Shown here: piece by piece, positions 1 to 8,914 of the stretch
How positions within the stretch are numbered: the first letter of the stretch is position 1
Layout: each line of letters opens with the position of its first letter
Assembly (NCBI GenBank): GCA_005518205.2
Contig: RFFC02000003.1
Coordinates: 88,118-152,117 of the forward strand
Source of the DNA: Hormoscilla sp. GUM202
GTDB taxonomy: Bacteria; Cyanobacteriota; Cyanobacteriia; Cyanobacteriales; Desertifilaceae
DNA: 64,000 nt
Direction of reading: 5' to 3'
Translations under genes and position numbers: made by a program
The notes under the pieces: generated by a model
What the model saw: the letters and a program-made list of their open reading frames with translations, nothing else
The model's database searches: none
What the model was told of the DNA's origin: nothing

Positions 1-641
1 CAGGCGCGATCGCCCAACTGCCAGTAGAATTGAGCAGCTATAGCGCGATCGCCTGCGGTCCGGGATTGACAACGGAGGCAGTAGAAGTAGTAGAAAAGGT
101 ATTGGAGAGCGATCGCCTGCTAGTGCTAGATGCCGACGGGTTAAATATCCTGGCATCTTTGGGCCCGATCGCCAGATTATCCCAGCGGCAAGTACCAACA
201 GTGCTTACCCCGCATACGATCGAGTTTAAGCGTCTGTTTCCCGAAGCACCCGATCCGACCCAAGATAGAATCAAAGCAGTGCAAAATGTTTCCGGATTGG
301 GAGGTGCTGTGGTATTGTTGAAAGGAGCATTAACCGCGATCGTCAATCATTACGGTTCTGTATGGATTATCCCCGAAAGCACCCCAGCATTAGCCCGTGG
401 CGGCAGTGGGGACGTATTGACTGGACTGTTGGGTGGACTGTTAGCACAGGCCCCCGGGCGGGAGACTCCCATAGAAGGGGTAGTAGTAACAGCAGCATGG
501 TGCCATGCCCAGGCAGGCATGTTGGCAGCATCGGAACGAACGGAGTTGGGCGTAGATGCCCTGACCTTGACCCAATATTTAATGGCAGCGGTGGGAAATG
601 CTATAGTTGATTATTCAGCTGACAAAAGCATCTACTGTTGA
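1..641 (+). CDS. nnrD: ADP/ATP-dependent NAD(P)H-hydrate dehydratase, C-terminal part (cut by window edge)
   Basis: C-terminal domain of the NAD(P)HX repair enzyme, which dehydrates damaged hydrated NAD(P)H in an ATP- or ADP-dependent reaction in the cytosol. The frame is open from base 3, so the true start lies upstream of the window. Visible family motifs are IACGPGL near the start, LLVLDADGLN, LTPHTIEFKRL, VVLLKGALTAIV and the nucleotide-binding GGSGDVLTGLLGGLLA. Many bacteria fuse this domain to an N-terminal NnrE epimerase; that half would be outside the window. Stop at 639-641. Confidence 0.92.
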   Translation, partial: GAIAQLPVELSSYSAIACGPGLTTEAVEVVEKVLESDRLLVLDADGLNILASLGPIARLSQRQVPTVLTPHTIEFKRLFPEAPDPTQDRIKAVQNVSGLGGAVVLLKGALTAIVNHYGSVWIIPESTPALARGGSGDVLTGLLGGLLAQAPGRETPIEGVVVTAAWCHAQAGMLAASERTELGVDALTLTQYLMAAVGNAIVDYSADKSIYC

Positions 642-716
642 AAATCCCAGTTGCAACAGGTTGGTACTTTACCAAAAGAACCTATAATGGACGGACTTTG
701 GGTCACATCTATCTGA

Positions 717-905
717 CTAATGATTCCCGGGCGATCGCACCTTAACTGGTTTCCCAGGCGACAGGCGATCGATCGCCTGGGAAACTAGCGCCATCAAAGG
801 AGGTTTACCCAGGGATCGATCTAGATCGGCAATTAGATCCTCTGGATGTTCTAAACCAACAGATCTGCGCAGCAAATTGTCCGGAGTTGTCGAACCTGGT
901 CCTTC
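717..905 (-). pseudogene. 3' fragment of a Cys/Met-metabolism PLP enzyme (cystathionine gamma-synthase-like)
   Basis: Reading the minus strand in one frame gives TTPDNLLRRSVGLEHPEDLI followed by ADLDRSLG and a stop at 717-719. The S-V-G-L-E-x-x-E-D-L-I-A-D-L pattern is the conserved C-terminal strand and helix of the cystathionine gamma-synthase/lyase family. No PLP-lysine region or upstream body is present, so this is a gene remnant of about 60 codons. The homology rests on this one motif, recognised by eye. Confidence 0.5.
751..783. repeat. Inverted repeat (11-bp arms)
   Basis: TTCCCAGGCGA at 751-761 is mirrored by TCGCCTGGGAA at 773-783. It lies inside the decayed 3' end of the cystathionine-type fragment and includes a GCGATCGATCGC core. 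No T-run follows, so a terminator role is not supported. Apart from the fragment at 717-905, the stretch 642-1016 shows nothing recognisable. Confidence 0.5.
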
Positions 906-1016
906 TATTTAAGGATATTTTTCTTCTGTTTCCCTGAATTTATATCCTTAATTAATCTGTTCTTAATCTATTAATAAAAAGTTAACCTAGGGCAGCCCCC
1001 TGAATCAGAAAGAAGA

Positions 1017-1741
1017 TTATTTACTGAGAACAGCCCGATCGCGTCCCTGCTGTTTAGCCTCATAGAGGGCAGCGTCAGCAGCCCCAATCAGTTGATTAGG
1101 CCCAGAGATGGGATCTGGGATGGTACTCTGGCAGCGGAGGGTTCGTTACCCGGGGAGCCCAAACTCAAAGTGACATACTGGCTCACTAAAGTCAAACTGG
1201 CGTCGGTTAGCCAGCTGAGTCAAGCCATCTAGAGAGGCAAGGCGTTGCAACTTTTCATTGGCCGACTCCAACAATTGAGTTGTCAGTTTGTGAATTTCCT
1301 CAGAAGCCCTCAGTAATTCATGAGCATCCAGTAAGCGGTAGTCAGACCCTCTCAGCTGCACCACGATCGGTTCATAGAGCAAATCGGGCGATCGCTGCAA
1401 AGACTGATGAGCTGCCTCTACAATTAACATATCCATAGGAACCATCAAAACTTCGCTACTGGCAAAACGATGAGGGATCTCAGGGGTCGAAAGAGAAACA
1501 GTTCCAAGCCATAGGGACGGCTCATCTGTTCCAAAAACCTGCGTCGGGAAATCATCCCTATATACTGTCCCAGTTCTGTCAAGATTACTCCAGGCAGCAG
1601 CGGATTAGCTTCCAAAGATCGAGCAACTTCCTGACCTGGGTGCTCCAATGATATTTGAAAATCATGAAGCCTCAGTTCCAGTACAGTTGACTTTTGACTA
1701 AGGTTGTACATATCGATCTCAGACCGAGGTTGAACTAACAT
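1017..1741 (-). pseudogene. Broken GGDEF diguanylate cyclase with CBS-like N-terminal module
   Basis: Three frames must be joined to read this gene on the minus strand. Codons from 1741 give PLLPGVILTELGQYIGMISR, typical of the CBS-like N-terminus of cyanobacterial GGDEF proteins. After a frame break near 1445 comes VEAAHQSLQRSPDLLYEPIV, then the start of the GGDEF domain, LASLDGLTQLANRRQFD. The body with the GGDEF signature is absent: the next recognisable piece is VSQYVTLSLG in another frame, then the domain end GAADAALYEAKQQGRDR with a stop at 1017. Roughly 120-130 residues of the catalytic domain are missing, so it cannot make cyclic di-GMP. Confidence 0.8.
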
Positions 1742-1822
1742 AGAAGACTGCCGAGTCTCACGGCATAGCTATAGTTACAGCTTGCCACTGCCAGATCCTC
1801 ATCAGCGCTCTGGCAGACTTAA

Positions 1823-1886
1823 AATTCACAATTGACAATTGACAATTCACAACTAACAACCGACCATTAACAACTGACCATTAAAA
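1823..1886. repeat. Short tandem AATTGACAATT-type repeats
   Basis: Degenerate copies of the heptamer GACAATT / AACTGACCATTA run in series between the broken GGDEF gene and the next gene. Such heptamer tracts (STRR-like) are common in cyanobacterial intergenic DNA. Similar tracts recur in this window at 8767, 47220, 50384 and 57720. Confidence 0.6.
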
Positions 1887-1887
1887 C

Positions 1888-2217
1888 CTACCCCTGTGAG
1901 AGAGGGGGTGTGCCGTCCGGCTCTGATGGGGAAGAGCCGGTCATATGCACCAATATTTCGCGCAATTTCATCCGATTGATATAGGGCCAGCCCCCTTGGG
2001 CTTCAATATCTTTCACCAGAGAGTAAAGATCCTGACGGTTATCTGGTAAAGACTCTTGAAACAGACCTTCCCGAATTTCTCGATGCAGATCCTCCAAGCT
2101 CCGCAGCAGCTGTAGGAGAGCCAAAGTATCTCCCCGACAACCCGCAGCCTGAGCAGAGATCCTATCCGTAATGGCTTGCAAATCCCGTTGTGAGTTATAA
2201 TTACTGTCGCTATTCAT
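1888..2217 (-). CDS. Conserved cyanobacterial protein of unknown function (109 aa)
   Basis: Small soluble protein without signal peptide or membrane segment. The central part (LLRSLEDLHREIREGLFQES, then LPDNRQDLYSLVKDIEAQGG, WPYINRMKLREIL) is a compact, mostly helical block that I recognise as recurring in cyanobacterial small hypothetical proteins. The C-terminal tail SSPSEPDGTPPLSQG looks disordered. The gene is divergent from psbO, with about 270 bp between the starts. No function is assigned. Confidence 0.75.
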   Translation of the reverse strand: MNSDSNYNSQRDLQAITDRISAQAAGCRGDTLALLQLLRSLEDLHREIREGLFQESLPDNRQDLYSLVKDIEAQGGWPYINRMKLREILVHMTGSSPSEPDGTPPLSQG

Positions 2218-2485
2218 GCTATAGTCTATTGTGCTTCATTGGGACAAATCCAATCTAACCCAGTCTCCTGCTGATGTAGGAGGGAAGTTGAATTGAAGCA
2301 CCGGTGATAGATGCTCGGGAAGAAGGAACTGATGATTCCGGAAGTATACTTATCGACTAGCAAGAAGCGCATCCGACAGCAATATCACCGCGCGAACGGA
2401 CAAGGGGGCACCCCCTTTGGTAAAATACACTTCTGTGTTCATCATCCATACAAACTGCGTACTTCATATATAGAGGTTGATTGTC

Positions 2486-3319
2486 ATGAGGTATCGTGCC
2501 TTAATTATTGCCATTCTGGTATTGTGTTTGACTGCGATCGCGGCTTGTAGTGAAGGTCCTACAGCTGACAGTACAAAGCAACTTACCTACGACGATATCA
2601 AAAACACGGGTCTAGCCAATAACTGTCCAGAATTGCTGGGACCAGGCCGTGGTTCAATTGCCATCGATCGGGGCCAGACCTATATCATGAGCGATCTGTG
2701 CTTGCAGCCGACTAGCTTCTTCGTCAAGGAAGAAGCCTCTAATCCCCGGCAAGAGGCAGAATTTGTTCCGGGCAAACTATTGACCCGCTACACTTCCACC
2801 CTAACCCAGATCCTGGGCACGGTGACATCTAACCCCGACAATAGCCTGACCTTTGTCGAAGAAGATGGCATCGATTTCCAACCTGTTACTGTGCAACTGC
2901 CTGGTGGCGAGCAAGTGCCTTTCTTCTTCACGATTAAAGGACTCGTGGCCAAAAGCCAACCGGGTATGGAGATCATCAATAGCTCGACTGACTTTGAAGG
3001 GGGATTTTACGTGCCTTCCTATCGGGGTGCTACATTTTTGGATCCCAAAGGTCGCGGCGTAGCCACCGGTTATGACAATGCCGTGGCTCTGCCAGCAAGT
3101 GCGGATGCTGAGGACCTAACTCTTGCCAATGTCAAGCGGGCTGAGATCCGCAATGGCAAGATTTCCCTAGGAATCAACAAGGTTGACAGCACGACTGGCG
3201 AAGTTGCAGGCACCTTCGAGAGCGAACAGCCCTCAGATACAGATTTGGGAGCCCAAGAACCTGTGGATGTGAAGATTCGCGGCAATTTTTACGCCATTGT
3301 GCAACCAGAAGAAGTATAA
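2486..3319 (+). CDS. psbO: Photosystem II manganese-stabilizing protein PsbO
   Basis: Extrinsic 33-kDa subunit that shields and stabilises the Mn4CaO5 cluster on the lumenal face of PSII. I chose the ATG at 2486, which gives a 277-aa preprotein; an in-frame TTG lies 9 nt upstream. The N-terminus MRYRALIIAILVLCLTAIAA is an export signal followed by a Cys (lipobox-like). The mature chain has the PsbO hallmarks: LTYDDIKNTGLANNCP, SDLCLQPTSFFVKEE (second Cys of the conserved disulfide), GIDFQPVTVQLPGGEQVPF, TDFEGGFYVPSYRG and GYDNAVALPA. It is full length. The gene stands alone, with a hairpin just after the stop. Confidence 0.97.
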   Translation: MRYRALIIAILVLCLTAIAACSEGPTADSTKQLTYDDIKNTGLANNCPELLGPGRGSIAIDRGQTYIMSDLCLQPTSFFVKEEASNPRQEAEFVPGKLLTRYTSTLTQILGTVTSNPDNSLTFVEEDGIDFQPVTVQLPGGEQVPFFFTIKGLVAKSQPGMEIINSSTDFEGGFYVPSYRGATFLDPKGRGVATGYDNAVALPASADAEDLTLANVKRAEIRNGKISLGINKVDSTTGEVAGTFESEQPSDTDLGAQEPVDVKIRGNFYAIVQPEEV

Positions 3320-3332
3320 ATCATCATCTATA

Positions 3333-3352
3333 ACTCCCGCTTACCCGGGAGT
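3333..3352 (+). terminator. Hairpin downstream of psbO
   Basis: ACTCCCG (3333-3339) pairs with CGGGAGT (3346-3352) around a 6-nt loop, 13 nt after the psbO stop. There is no clean T-tract, so it may be a 3'-end-stabilising hairpin rather than a strict intrinsic terminator. Confidence 0.45.
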
Positions 3353-3575
3353 CGGACACTCCCAAATAAGTAGGCAGGGCGAACGCATCTTATTCTTGAA
3401 ATGCTTACTGGGCTTGCGGTTTCAGCACGATTGAGTATTTATACAGATTAAATTCTCAAACCCTTGCTGGGAAAGGCTTCCGGAATTTAGATGCGTTTTC
3501 CCTGAATAACAGGTGTGTCCAGACTAAAGAAGTTGCCTAGGCACGGTTAAGTACTCCACCAACCGGAATATAGTC

Positions 3576-4364
3576 ATGAATACTAAAATCAGCAGCAAAG
3601 AACTGAAGAATAATAGCTTGTGTCTGTTGCAAGAGTACCCGCAATCGGCATCCCTGGAACTGCGCAATCAGATAGTTCAACTGAATATAGGACTGGTCAG
3701 AAAAGAAGCGCATCAGTGGCTGAACCATTGTACCGAAAGCTACGAAGACTTGGTACAAGTAGGCTGTATAGGCTTAATTAGAGCCATTGAAAGCTTCAAA
3801 ATGTCGAAAGGACATGCTTTCAGTTCATTTGCCATGCCTTACATTCGGGGCGAAATACAACATTATCTCAGAGATAAAAGTAACACCGTCCGCATTCAGC
3901 GGCGGTGGAAGGGACTGCGAAAGCAGGCGGCGTCGGTGAAAAGGGACTTGCCAGAAAAGTGGCATCGAAAGCCAACAGACAGAGAAATAGCGGAGGCCCT
4001 GGAGATTTCGGCAGAGGAATGGTCGGAAATTAAGCTGGCCAACCAAAATCAGACTCCTTTGAGCTTGGATGCACCGGTAGAGGAGGAAGGGGAAAAGGTC
4101 ATTTGCCTGGGAGAACTGGTACCAGATACAGGCGATCGCAGTTTTCAATTGGCCCAAGAAGACCAAATTCGCCTCCAGCAGGCCCTGGTGCAGCTGGAAA
4201 AGCGCACTCGCCAAGTCCTGGAATTTGTATTTTTACAAGACTTAACCCAAAAAGAAACGGCAGAACGCTTGGGAATCAGTGCGGTGACAGTTTCCCGCCA
4301 GGTGAAAAAAGGGTTGGAACTACTGAAAAAGTTAATGTATGAGACGGAGTCAATTAAAAATTAA
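3576..4364 (+). CDS. sigF: Group 3 RNA polymerase sigma factor, SigF type
   Basis: Alternative sigma-70 family factor of 262 aa, shorter than the primary factor SigA. Region 2 is visible as LRNQIVQLNIGLVRKEAHQW ... YEDLVQVGCIGLIRAIESF ... AFSSFAMPYIRGEIQHYLRD; region 3 covers RIQRRWKGLRKQA to about residue 150; region 4 contains LEKRTRQVLEFVFLQDLTQK followed by the helix-turn-helix ETAERLGISAVTVSRQVKKG. In Synechocystis SigF controls pilus and motility genes, and the region 2 and 3 wording matches that subgroup best; that role is inferred. The gene is monocistronic by spacing. Confidence 0.85.
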   Translation: MNTKISSKELKNNSLCLLQEYPQSASLELRNQIVQLNIGLVRKEAHQWLNHCTESYEDLVQVGCIGLIRAIESFKMSKGHAFSSFAMPYIRGEIQHYLRDKSNTVRIQRRWKGLRKQAASVKRDLPEKWHRKPTDREIAEALEISAEEWSEIKLANQNQTPLSLDAPVEEEGEKVICLGELVPDTGDRSFQLAQEDQIRLQQALVQLEKRTRQVLEFVFLQDLTQKETAERLGISAVTVSRQVKKGLELLKKLMYETESIKN

Positions 4365-4550
4365 AGTTAAGCAGTATTTTTGGCGATTTGGAACTGAGAA
4401 TTTTAATGGGTTGATTGTTTCGAGTTAGTTGTTGATGGTCAAAAATATTGAGATATTACCGGATTGTTTGATAAATTTCCAATTTACTCGTTTCCTGGTT
4501 ACGGCCTGGGAACAAGCTACGCTAATTTTCTTGAAAATTTCGGGGAGCAG

Positions 4551-5219
4551 ATGGAGAAAGTATCGGATATGATATGGGTAGGGATACTGGCTGTGTTAAT
4601 GGGTGGCTGCGGTTTGTTGGATGGTGGCGATCGCAAACCAGATGCAGCAAGCTCGCCAGCAGCAACGCCAGCACTGGCTCCAAAGAAAACAGCAGCAAAA
4701 TCGGAGCCAGAGTCAGAACCAGAGGAGACTGTGGATCCTCTGCCTTCAGCACCAGATTTGATTCCGTCCACAAATGCAGAACAGCGAATTAGAGAGATAG
4801 AACAGTCTGAAAGACAGCAACGGGACCCATTTAATGTCGTGAGGCCGCTGCCAGGAGTGCCGAGAATTACTCCCAGTACGCCTGATGCGCCTGATGCGAT
4901 CGCGAGTGGGAATGGTGTGACAACTGGTGGGGAAGTGCCGCCCAGACTGGAACCGATAGCACCAGCACGAGCGGAAACAGCGACGGCGGTGACGGTTTCG
5001 GGAGTGATGGAATTAGGGGGTGAACGATCGGCAATTGTGACGGCACCGGATGAACCGAGCAGACATGTGAAAGTTGGAGATATATTGGCTTCTGGAGCAG
5101 TCCTAGTTAAGCGCATAGAAATCAGCAGATTTGATAAGCCAGTGGTAATTCTAGAGGAAAATGGGTATGAGGTGGCAAGAGAATTGGGAGAAAAACCCTC
5201 ATCCGAAGAGCAACCATAG
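4551..5219 (+). CDS. Proline/glutamate-rich lipoprotein with a C-terminal small beta domain
   Basis: The ATG at 4551 is chosen because GGGGAG lies 5 nt upstream and the resulting N-terminus (MEKVSDMIWVGILAVLMGGC) is a lipoprotein signal with lipobox MGGC; an upstream in-frame start at 4464 would bury it. After the Cys comes a low-complexity Ala/Pro/Glu linker (about residues 25-75), a polar segment REIEQSERQQRDPFNVVRPL, and a C-terminal region VTVSGVMELGGERSAIVTAP ... HVKVGDILASGAVLVKRIEI that resembles the short beta-rich domain of PilP-like lipoproteins. The PilP likeness is an impression. It lies downstream of the SigF-type gene, which fits but does not prove a surface role. Confidence 0.65.
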   Translation: MEKVSDMIWVGILAVLMGGCGLLDGGDRKPDAASSPAATPALAPKKTAAKSEPESEPEETVDPLPSAPDLIPSTNAEQRIREIEQSERQQRDPFNVVRPLPGVPRITPSTPDAPDAIASGNGVTTGGEVPPRLEPIAPARAETATAVTVSGVMELGGERSAIVTAPDEPSRHVKVGDILASGAVLVKRIEISRFDKPVVILEENGYEVARELGEKPSSEEQP

Positions 5220-5314
5220 GAGTTATGGGCTTGGAGTAAATTATATTATAACAATTATCGATGAACAATGAACAATTACCATCGAAAATTAGGGCTCGCC
5301 ATATTGCTAGCTTT

Positions 5315-6186
5315 GGCGTTGCACAATTACGGGATGATTTAAATAGGTACCGGTACAGAATTATAACGTAGATAGTGCAATAATAACTTAATTGAAAGCC
5401 TCAACATTTCTTCGGACTTTGAGTAACATAATGTTTTTCTTTTTAATCCAGCTCGATAATGTCTTAATCGACCTATTTCACATTCAACACGGGTCATGTA
5501 GGTTTTGCTGACTATATGGTCAATATATTCAATAAACATTGGATAAACAGGCCATCCATCAGTAACGTATAAAAAGCATTGCCAACATTTTATAATATCC
5601 CACATAGGCTTAAAAGTTTCTGCAGAACGATCGCCTAATACCCATGTTATAATCCCTGGCTTGAAATGATTTACGACTGTCCATAGCCACTTTTTATTCT
5701 TTTTTTTATTGACATAAGTATGCAACTCGTCAATTTCTGCAACCTCCGGAATATCGTAGTTTTCAGGGATTGACGGTAATTCTTTAGCTGCCTGTTTTAC
5801 CCAATCAATTTGAGTATTATGGCTGACACCAGTTATCCTTTCAATACCTCGAAATCCATTGCCATTAACGTACATTGTCAAACAATTTTTCTTGACATCT
5901 TCTGAATAACCGCGCGGATAATAATGTTCGAGAAACTGGCGACGACAATCTTTACAAATTCAATTCTGTTTGCCGCGTCGGTGACCATTTTTATTGATGT
6001 TTTCAGAACCACATCTGGGACATTTCATGTTCGACTCCTTTAGCTAATTCTTTCGCCTTACTATCCATGATAACACATATTATGACTAGGTCGAAAACAA
6101 ACATCATACTATACATAAATTCTGACTGTAAAATTGCAGATTATCATAATCTGCAATAACCCATCATCCCGAAAATGTGCAACGCC
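5315..6186 (-). mobile_element. IS1-family insertion sequence (872 bp) with 9-bp target duplication
   Basis: The ends are imperfect inverted repeats: GGCGTTGCACAATTACGGGA at 5315 and, read from the other end, GGCGTTGCACATTTTCGGGA starting at 6186. They are flanked by the direct repeat GCTAGCTTT at 5306-5314 and 6187-6195. A 9-bp duplication and GG-starting ends fit IS1. It carries one transposase frame on the minus strand, broken by a stop (see the gene entry). Confidence 0.92.
5339..6028 (-). pseudogene. IS1-family transposase with in-frame stop at codon 23
   Basis: From ATG at 6028 the frame reads MKCPRCGSENINKNGHRRGK-QN, then TGA at 5960-5962, and continues in the same frame with ICKDCRRQFLEHYYPRGYSE. 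So it is a single IS1 (InsA-like zinc finger plus InsB-like DDE domain) reading frame with one nonsense codon rather than the two-frame arrangement. The first CPRCG and later CKDC pairs form the N-terminal zinc ribbon. Downstream motifs include EIDELHTYVNKKKNKKWLWT (first catalytic Asp) and YVTDGWPVYP (second). The distal part could only be made by reinitiation at 5881, without the zinc ribbon. Confidence 0.85.
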
Positions 6187-6964
6187 GCTAGCTTTAACTT
6201 TGGAGATTGCTAGCTATTTTACGAATGGGATGTCAGCTTGGGGGCAAGTCCGAGAAGAAGTTGATACATCAACGGACGAGTTGACCCTCACTTGTAAACC
6301 GAACAGACCTACGGCTAGGGTGAAATGCCATTACCCCAATGGTGACAACTTTGAGGGAGACCTGGTGAATGGGATAATCGAGGGTAGGGGAGTGTATGTA
6401 TACGCTAATGGGAACCGCTACGAGGGAGAGTTCCGCAATGGCAAGCCCCATGGCAGGGGGTTATTTATCAGTGCAGATGATTCCCGCTTCGAGGGACTGT
6501 TTGAGAATGGCACGATTAAAAACGGGATAGTTGTTTTTGCTGATGGCAACCGCTACGAGGGTGAATTCGATCTGGTTCAAGAAGTTGGCACTGATATAAT
6601 CATGAGTCAACCGGGTGGTAAGGGGATATTTATATTTAACGATGGCAGTCGCTACGAGGGTGAATTCTTCGCCGGTCAAATTTTTGGCATGGGGGTACTC
6701 AAGCGCCCGGATGGGACCAACTGCGCCGGACAGTTCTTTAATCCGAATCTGGACGCGAGAGTGGTTTGTACATTCGGAGACGGGAGTCGCTATGAAGGAG
6801 AGTTGCGCCAAGGACGACCTCATGGAGAAGGGACGATGATCGATGCCAATGGTCGGCGCTTTTCAGGATATTTTCGTGATGGTGAGTTGCTTGAGTAAGA
6901 TTCGGGGACAGTCTGAGGCTGTAACGGCTAAGGTGGAAAAATACCTTGATTAAGTGGTGATGCC

Positions 6965-7582
6965 ATGACTAATGCGGCTTCGGTTGAGGAAAATACTGGT
7001 GGGTTTGTACCTGATGCCAGACAGGATGCTGATTTGCTTAGAGAACTGGGCTTTATCCCAGGTTTAAAGGAAATCCTGATGTTGCGACAGGTTCATGCTT
7101 TGGAACATGCTACGGTTTGGGTGCTGAGTGAAGGTGCTGGTTCTTCCGATCCTTCAGGGACGGCAGATAATCGGCTGTTGGGTGGGATGTCTACCGAGAG
7201 GGGCTTCTATCTTTACGGTGATGTGGCTACAGCTGACCTGCAGCAGGCCGTGCATGGGGCTTTAAGGCGGATTACTACCGGTGGCTACGACCTGGCGGTG
7301 CATCCCCGCTGTGGTACGAATCTGTCGGTGTTGATGCTGCTGACGGCGGGTATGGGTTTTGGTATAACTATGTTGCTGCCTAAAGGCCCGATGGAGCAAT
7401 TGTTGGGTTTCGGCATTGCCGCTACGGCGGCGGCCCACCTGGCTCCGGATCTGGGTGCGGTGGCTCAGCGATACGTGACGACGGCGATTCCTTTTAATCT
7501 GGAAATAGCCCAAATCTCGGCAAGACAGGACTTCTGGGGGCGCCCTACCCATTTTGTGGAGGTGCGATGGCAGGAAAGTTAA
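6965..7582 (+). CDS. DUF6391-family membrane protein
   Basis: Protein of 205 aa. After a soluble N-terminal third containing LMLRQVHALEHATVWVLSEG comes LLGGMSTERGFYLYGDV and the signature AVHPRCGTNLSVLMLLTAGM, leading into two hydrophobic segments (about residues 118-142 and 146-165). The C-terminus is polar. This architecture is what I know of the cyanobacteria-restricted DUF6391 proteins, whose function is undescribed. It lies 66 bp after the MORN pseudogene and 90 bp before psaE. Confidence 0.75.
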   Translation: MTNAASVEENTGGFVPDARQDADLLRELGFIPGLKEILMLRQVHALEHATVWVLSEGAGSSDPSGTADNRLLGGMSTERGFYLYGDVATADLQQAVHGALRRITTGGYDLAVHPRCGTNLSVLMLLTAGMGFGITMLLPKGPMEQLLGFGIAATAAAHLAPDLGAVAQRYVTTAIPFNLEIAQISARQDFWGRPTHFVEVRWQES

Positions 7583-7671
7583 CAAAACTTAAAATAGGGA
7601 ATGCTCCCAGAGGTACCTTCGAGTAGTAGGCTGAAAAACAAACCATCAAGTTCAATAAGGGAAAGGTACTC

Positions 7672-7896
7672 ATGGTTCAACGTGGTTCTAAGGTGAGGAT
7701 TCTCCGGAAAGAATCTTACTGGTATCAGGATGTAGGCACGGTGGCTTCGATCGACAAGAGCGGTATTAAGTATCCAGTGATTGTCCGGTTCGACAGGGTA
7801 AACTACACTGGCTTTAGTGGCAGCCCCTCTGGCGTGAACACTAATAACTTTGCGGAGAGCGAACTGGTTGAGGTTGCACCTCCGAAGAAGAGATAA
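7672..7896 (+). CDS. psaE: Photosystem I reaction centre subunit IV, PsaE
   Basis: Stromal-side (cytoplasmic) PSI subunit with an SH3-like barrel; it helps dock ferredoxin and supports cyclic electron flow. The 74-aa chain shows the family's order: [65 protein letters not shown]. Length is normal. A GGGAAAGG ribosome-binding site precedes the ATG. mutM follows after 15 nt, so the two may be cotranscribed. Confidence 0.97.
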   Translation: MVQRGSKVRILRKESYWYQDVGTVASIDKSGIKYPVIVRFDRVNYTGFSGSPSGVNTNNFAESELVEVAPPKKR

Positions 7897-7911
7897 AGAC
7901 GAGACAAAGTT

Positions 7912-8766
7912 GTGCCAGAACTGCCGGAGGTAGAAACGGTCCGCCAGGGGCTCAATCAGTTGACCCTGGCTCGGGTAATATTGGGTGGGGAGGTTTTGCT
8001 CGATCGCGCGATCGCCCACCCAATCTCTGTGGCCAGTTTCCTGAATGGACTCCAAGGAGTGGCGATCGCTCATTGGCATAGGCGCGGCAAATATTTACTA
8101 GCAGAGTTAAAAAGAGAACAGAATAATGGGGAAGAAGGAGGGTGGTTGGGGGTTCACCTGCGGATGACGGGTCAGCTGTTGTGGGTGGAGAGAACGGAAC
8201 CGTTGCAGAAACATACGCGGGTGCGGCTGTTTTTTGCTTCGGAAAAGGAATTGCGGTTTGTGGATCAGCGTACTTTCGGTCAGCTGTGGTGGGTATCCCC
8301 GAGGGAAAAGCCGGAAACAATTATTACAGGACTGCAAAAGTTGGGACCAGAACCTTGGGCAGCGGAGTTCTCGGTAGCATATATGACAGGGAAGTTGGGA
8401 AAGAGTCGGCGTCCGATTAAAACGATGCTGCTGGATCAAGGATTTGTGGCAGGTATTGGTAATATTTATGCAGATGAAGCTCTGTTCCTGAGTGGGATCC
8501 CACCCCTGAGGAGTTGCCAGGATTTGAGTCCAGAGCAAATTGAGGGCATGAGAAGGGCGATCGTGCAGGTTTTGGAAGCAGCGATGGATGCTGGGGGCAC
8601 TACTTTTAGTAATTTTCTCAATGTGCTGGGCGTCAATGGTAATTATGGGGGTGTGGCCTGGGTGTATAATCGCGCGGGAAAACCTTGTCGGGTCTGCGGA
8701 ACCCTAATTCAGCGCCAGAAGTTGGCGGGGCGATCGACTCATTTTTGTCCCCAATGTCAGAAATAG
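7912..8766 (+). CDS. mutM: Formamidopyrimidine-DNA glycosylase (Fpg/MutM)
   Basis: Base-excision repair glycosylase/AP lyase that removes 8-oxoguanine and formamidopyrimidines. The start is GTG at 7912, giving the obligatory MPELPEVETV (Pro2 is the catalytic nucleophile after Met removal). Other motifs: HLRMTGQLLW, the helix-two-turn-helix region KTMLLDQGFVAGIGNIYADE, and a C-terminal zinc finger CRVCGTLIQRQKL ... HFCPQCQK with four Cys. Full length, 284 aa. It sits 15 nt behind psaE, a plausible pairing in a high-ROS photosynthetic cell. Confidence 0.96.
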   Translation: MPELPEVETVRQGLNQLTLARVILGGEVLLDRAIAHPISVASFLNGLQGVAIAHWHRRGKYLLAELKREQNNGEEGGWLGVHLRMTGQLLWVERTEPLQKHTRVRLFFASEKELRFVDQRTFGQLWWVSPREKPETIITGLQKLGPEPWAAEFSVAYMTGKLGKSRRPIKTMLLDQGFVAGIGNIYADEALFLSGIPPLRSCQDLSPEQIEGMRRAIVQVLEAAMDAGGTTFSNFLNVLGVNGNYGGVAWVYNRAGKPCRVCGTLIQRQKLAGRSTHFCPQCQK

Positions 8767-8811
8767 TCAGTGGTTAGTGGTTAGTGGTTAGTTGTCAGTG
8801 GTTAGTTGTAT
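8767..8811. repeat. GTTAGTGGTTAGT short tandem repeats
   Basis: Several near-identical 7-8-nt units (GTTAGTG, GTCAGTG) directly after the mutM stop. This is typical of short tandem intergenic repeats in cyanobacteria. Confidence 0.6.
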
Positions 8812-8914
8812 TGCTGGTGGCAGTATGCCAAAATGCTAAACAGGACTTACGCAGAGGCAATTTTGTAGGGTGGGCACCGCCCACCAGAGGCTACAACCGC
8901 TACGATATTACGAT

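Larger units (their letters stand above)
5268..6898 (+). pseudogene. MORN-repeat exported protein gene, interrupted by an IS1-family element
   Basis: Removing 5315-6186 and one copy of the 9-bp target duplication joins the ATG at 5268 to the MORN gene in one frame (750 nt, 249 aa). The restored N-terminus MNNYHRKLGLAILLALTLEI is a typical export signal; the insertion lies inside it. The body has about seven MORN units of the form YEGEFRNGKPHGRG, as in membrane-associated or toxin-delivery-linked repeat proteins. The remaining 3' part is open from a TTG at 6134 within the element end and could be expressed without a proper signal peptide. The function of the intact protein is unknown. Confidence 0.85.

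Noticed and set aside
2311..2550. 79-aa open frame overlapping the psbO start
   Set aside because: It overlaps the psbO signal peptide in another frame and has no family-like sequence.
7579..8079. Minus-strand 166-aa frame across psaE and mutM
   Set aside because: It is antisense to two clear conserved genes and shows no recognisable protein pattern.
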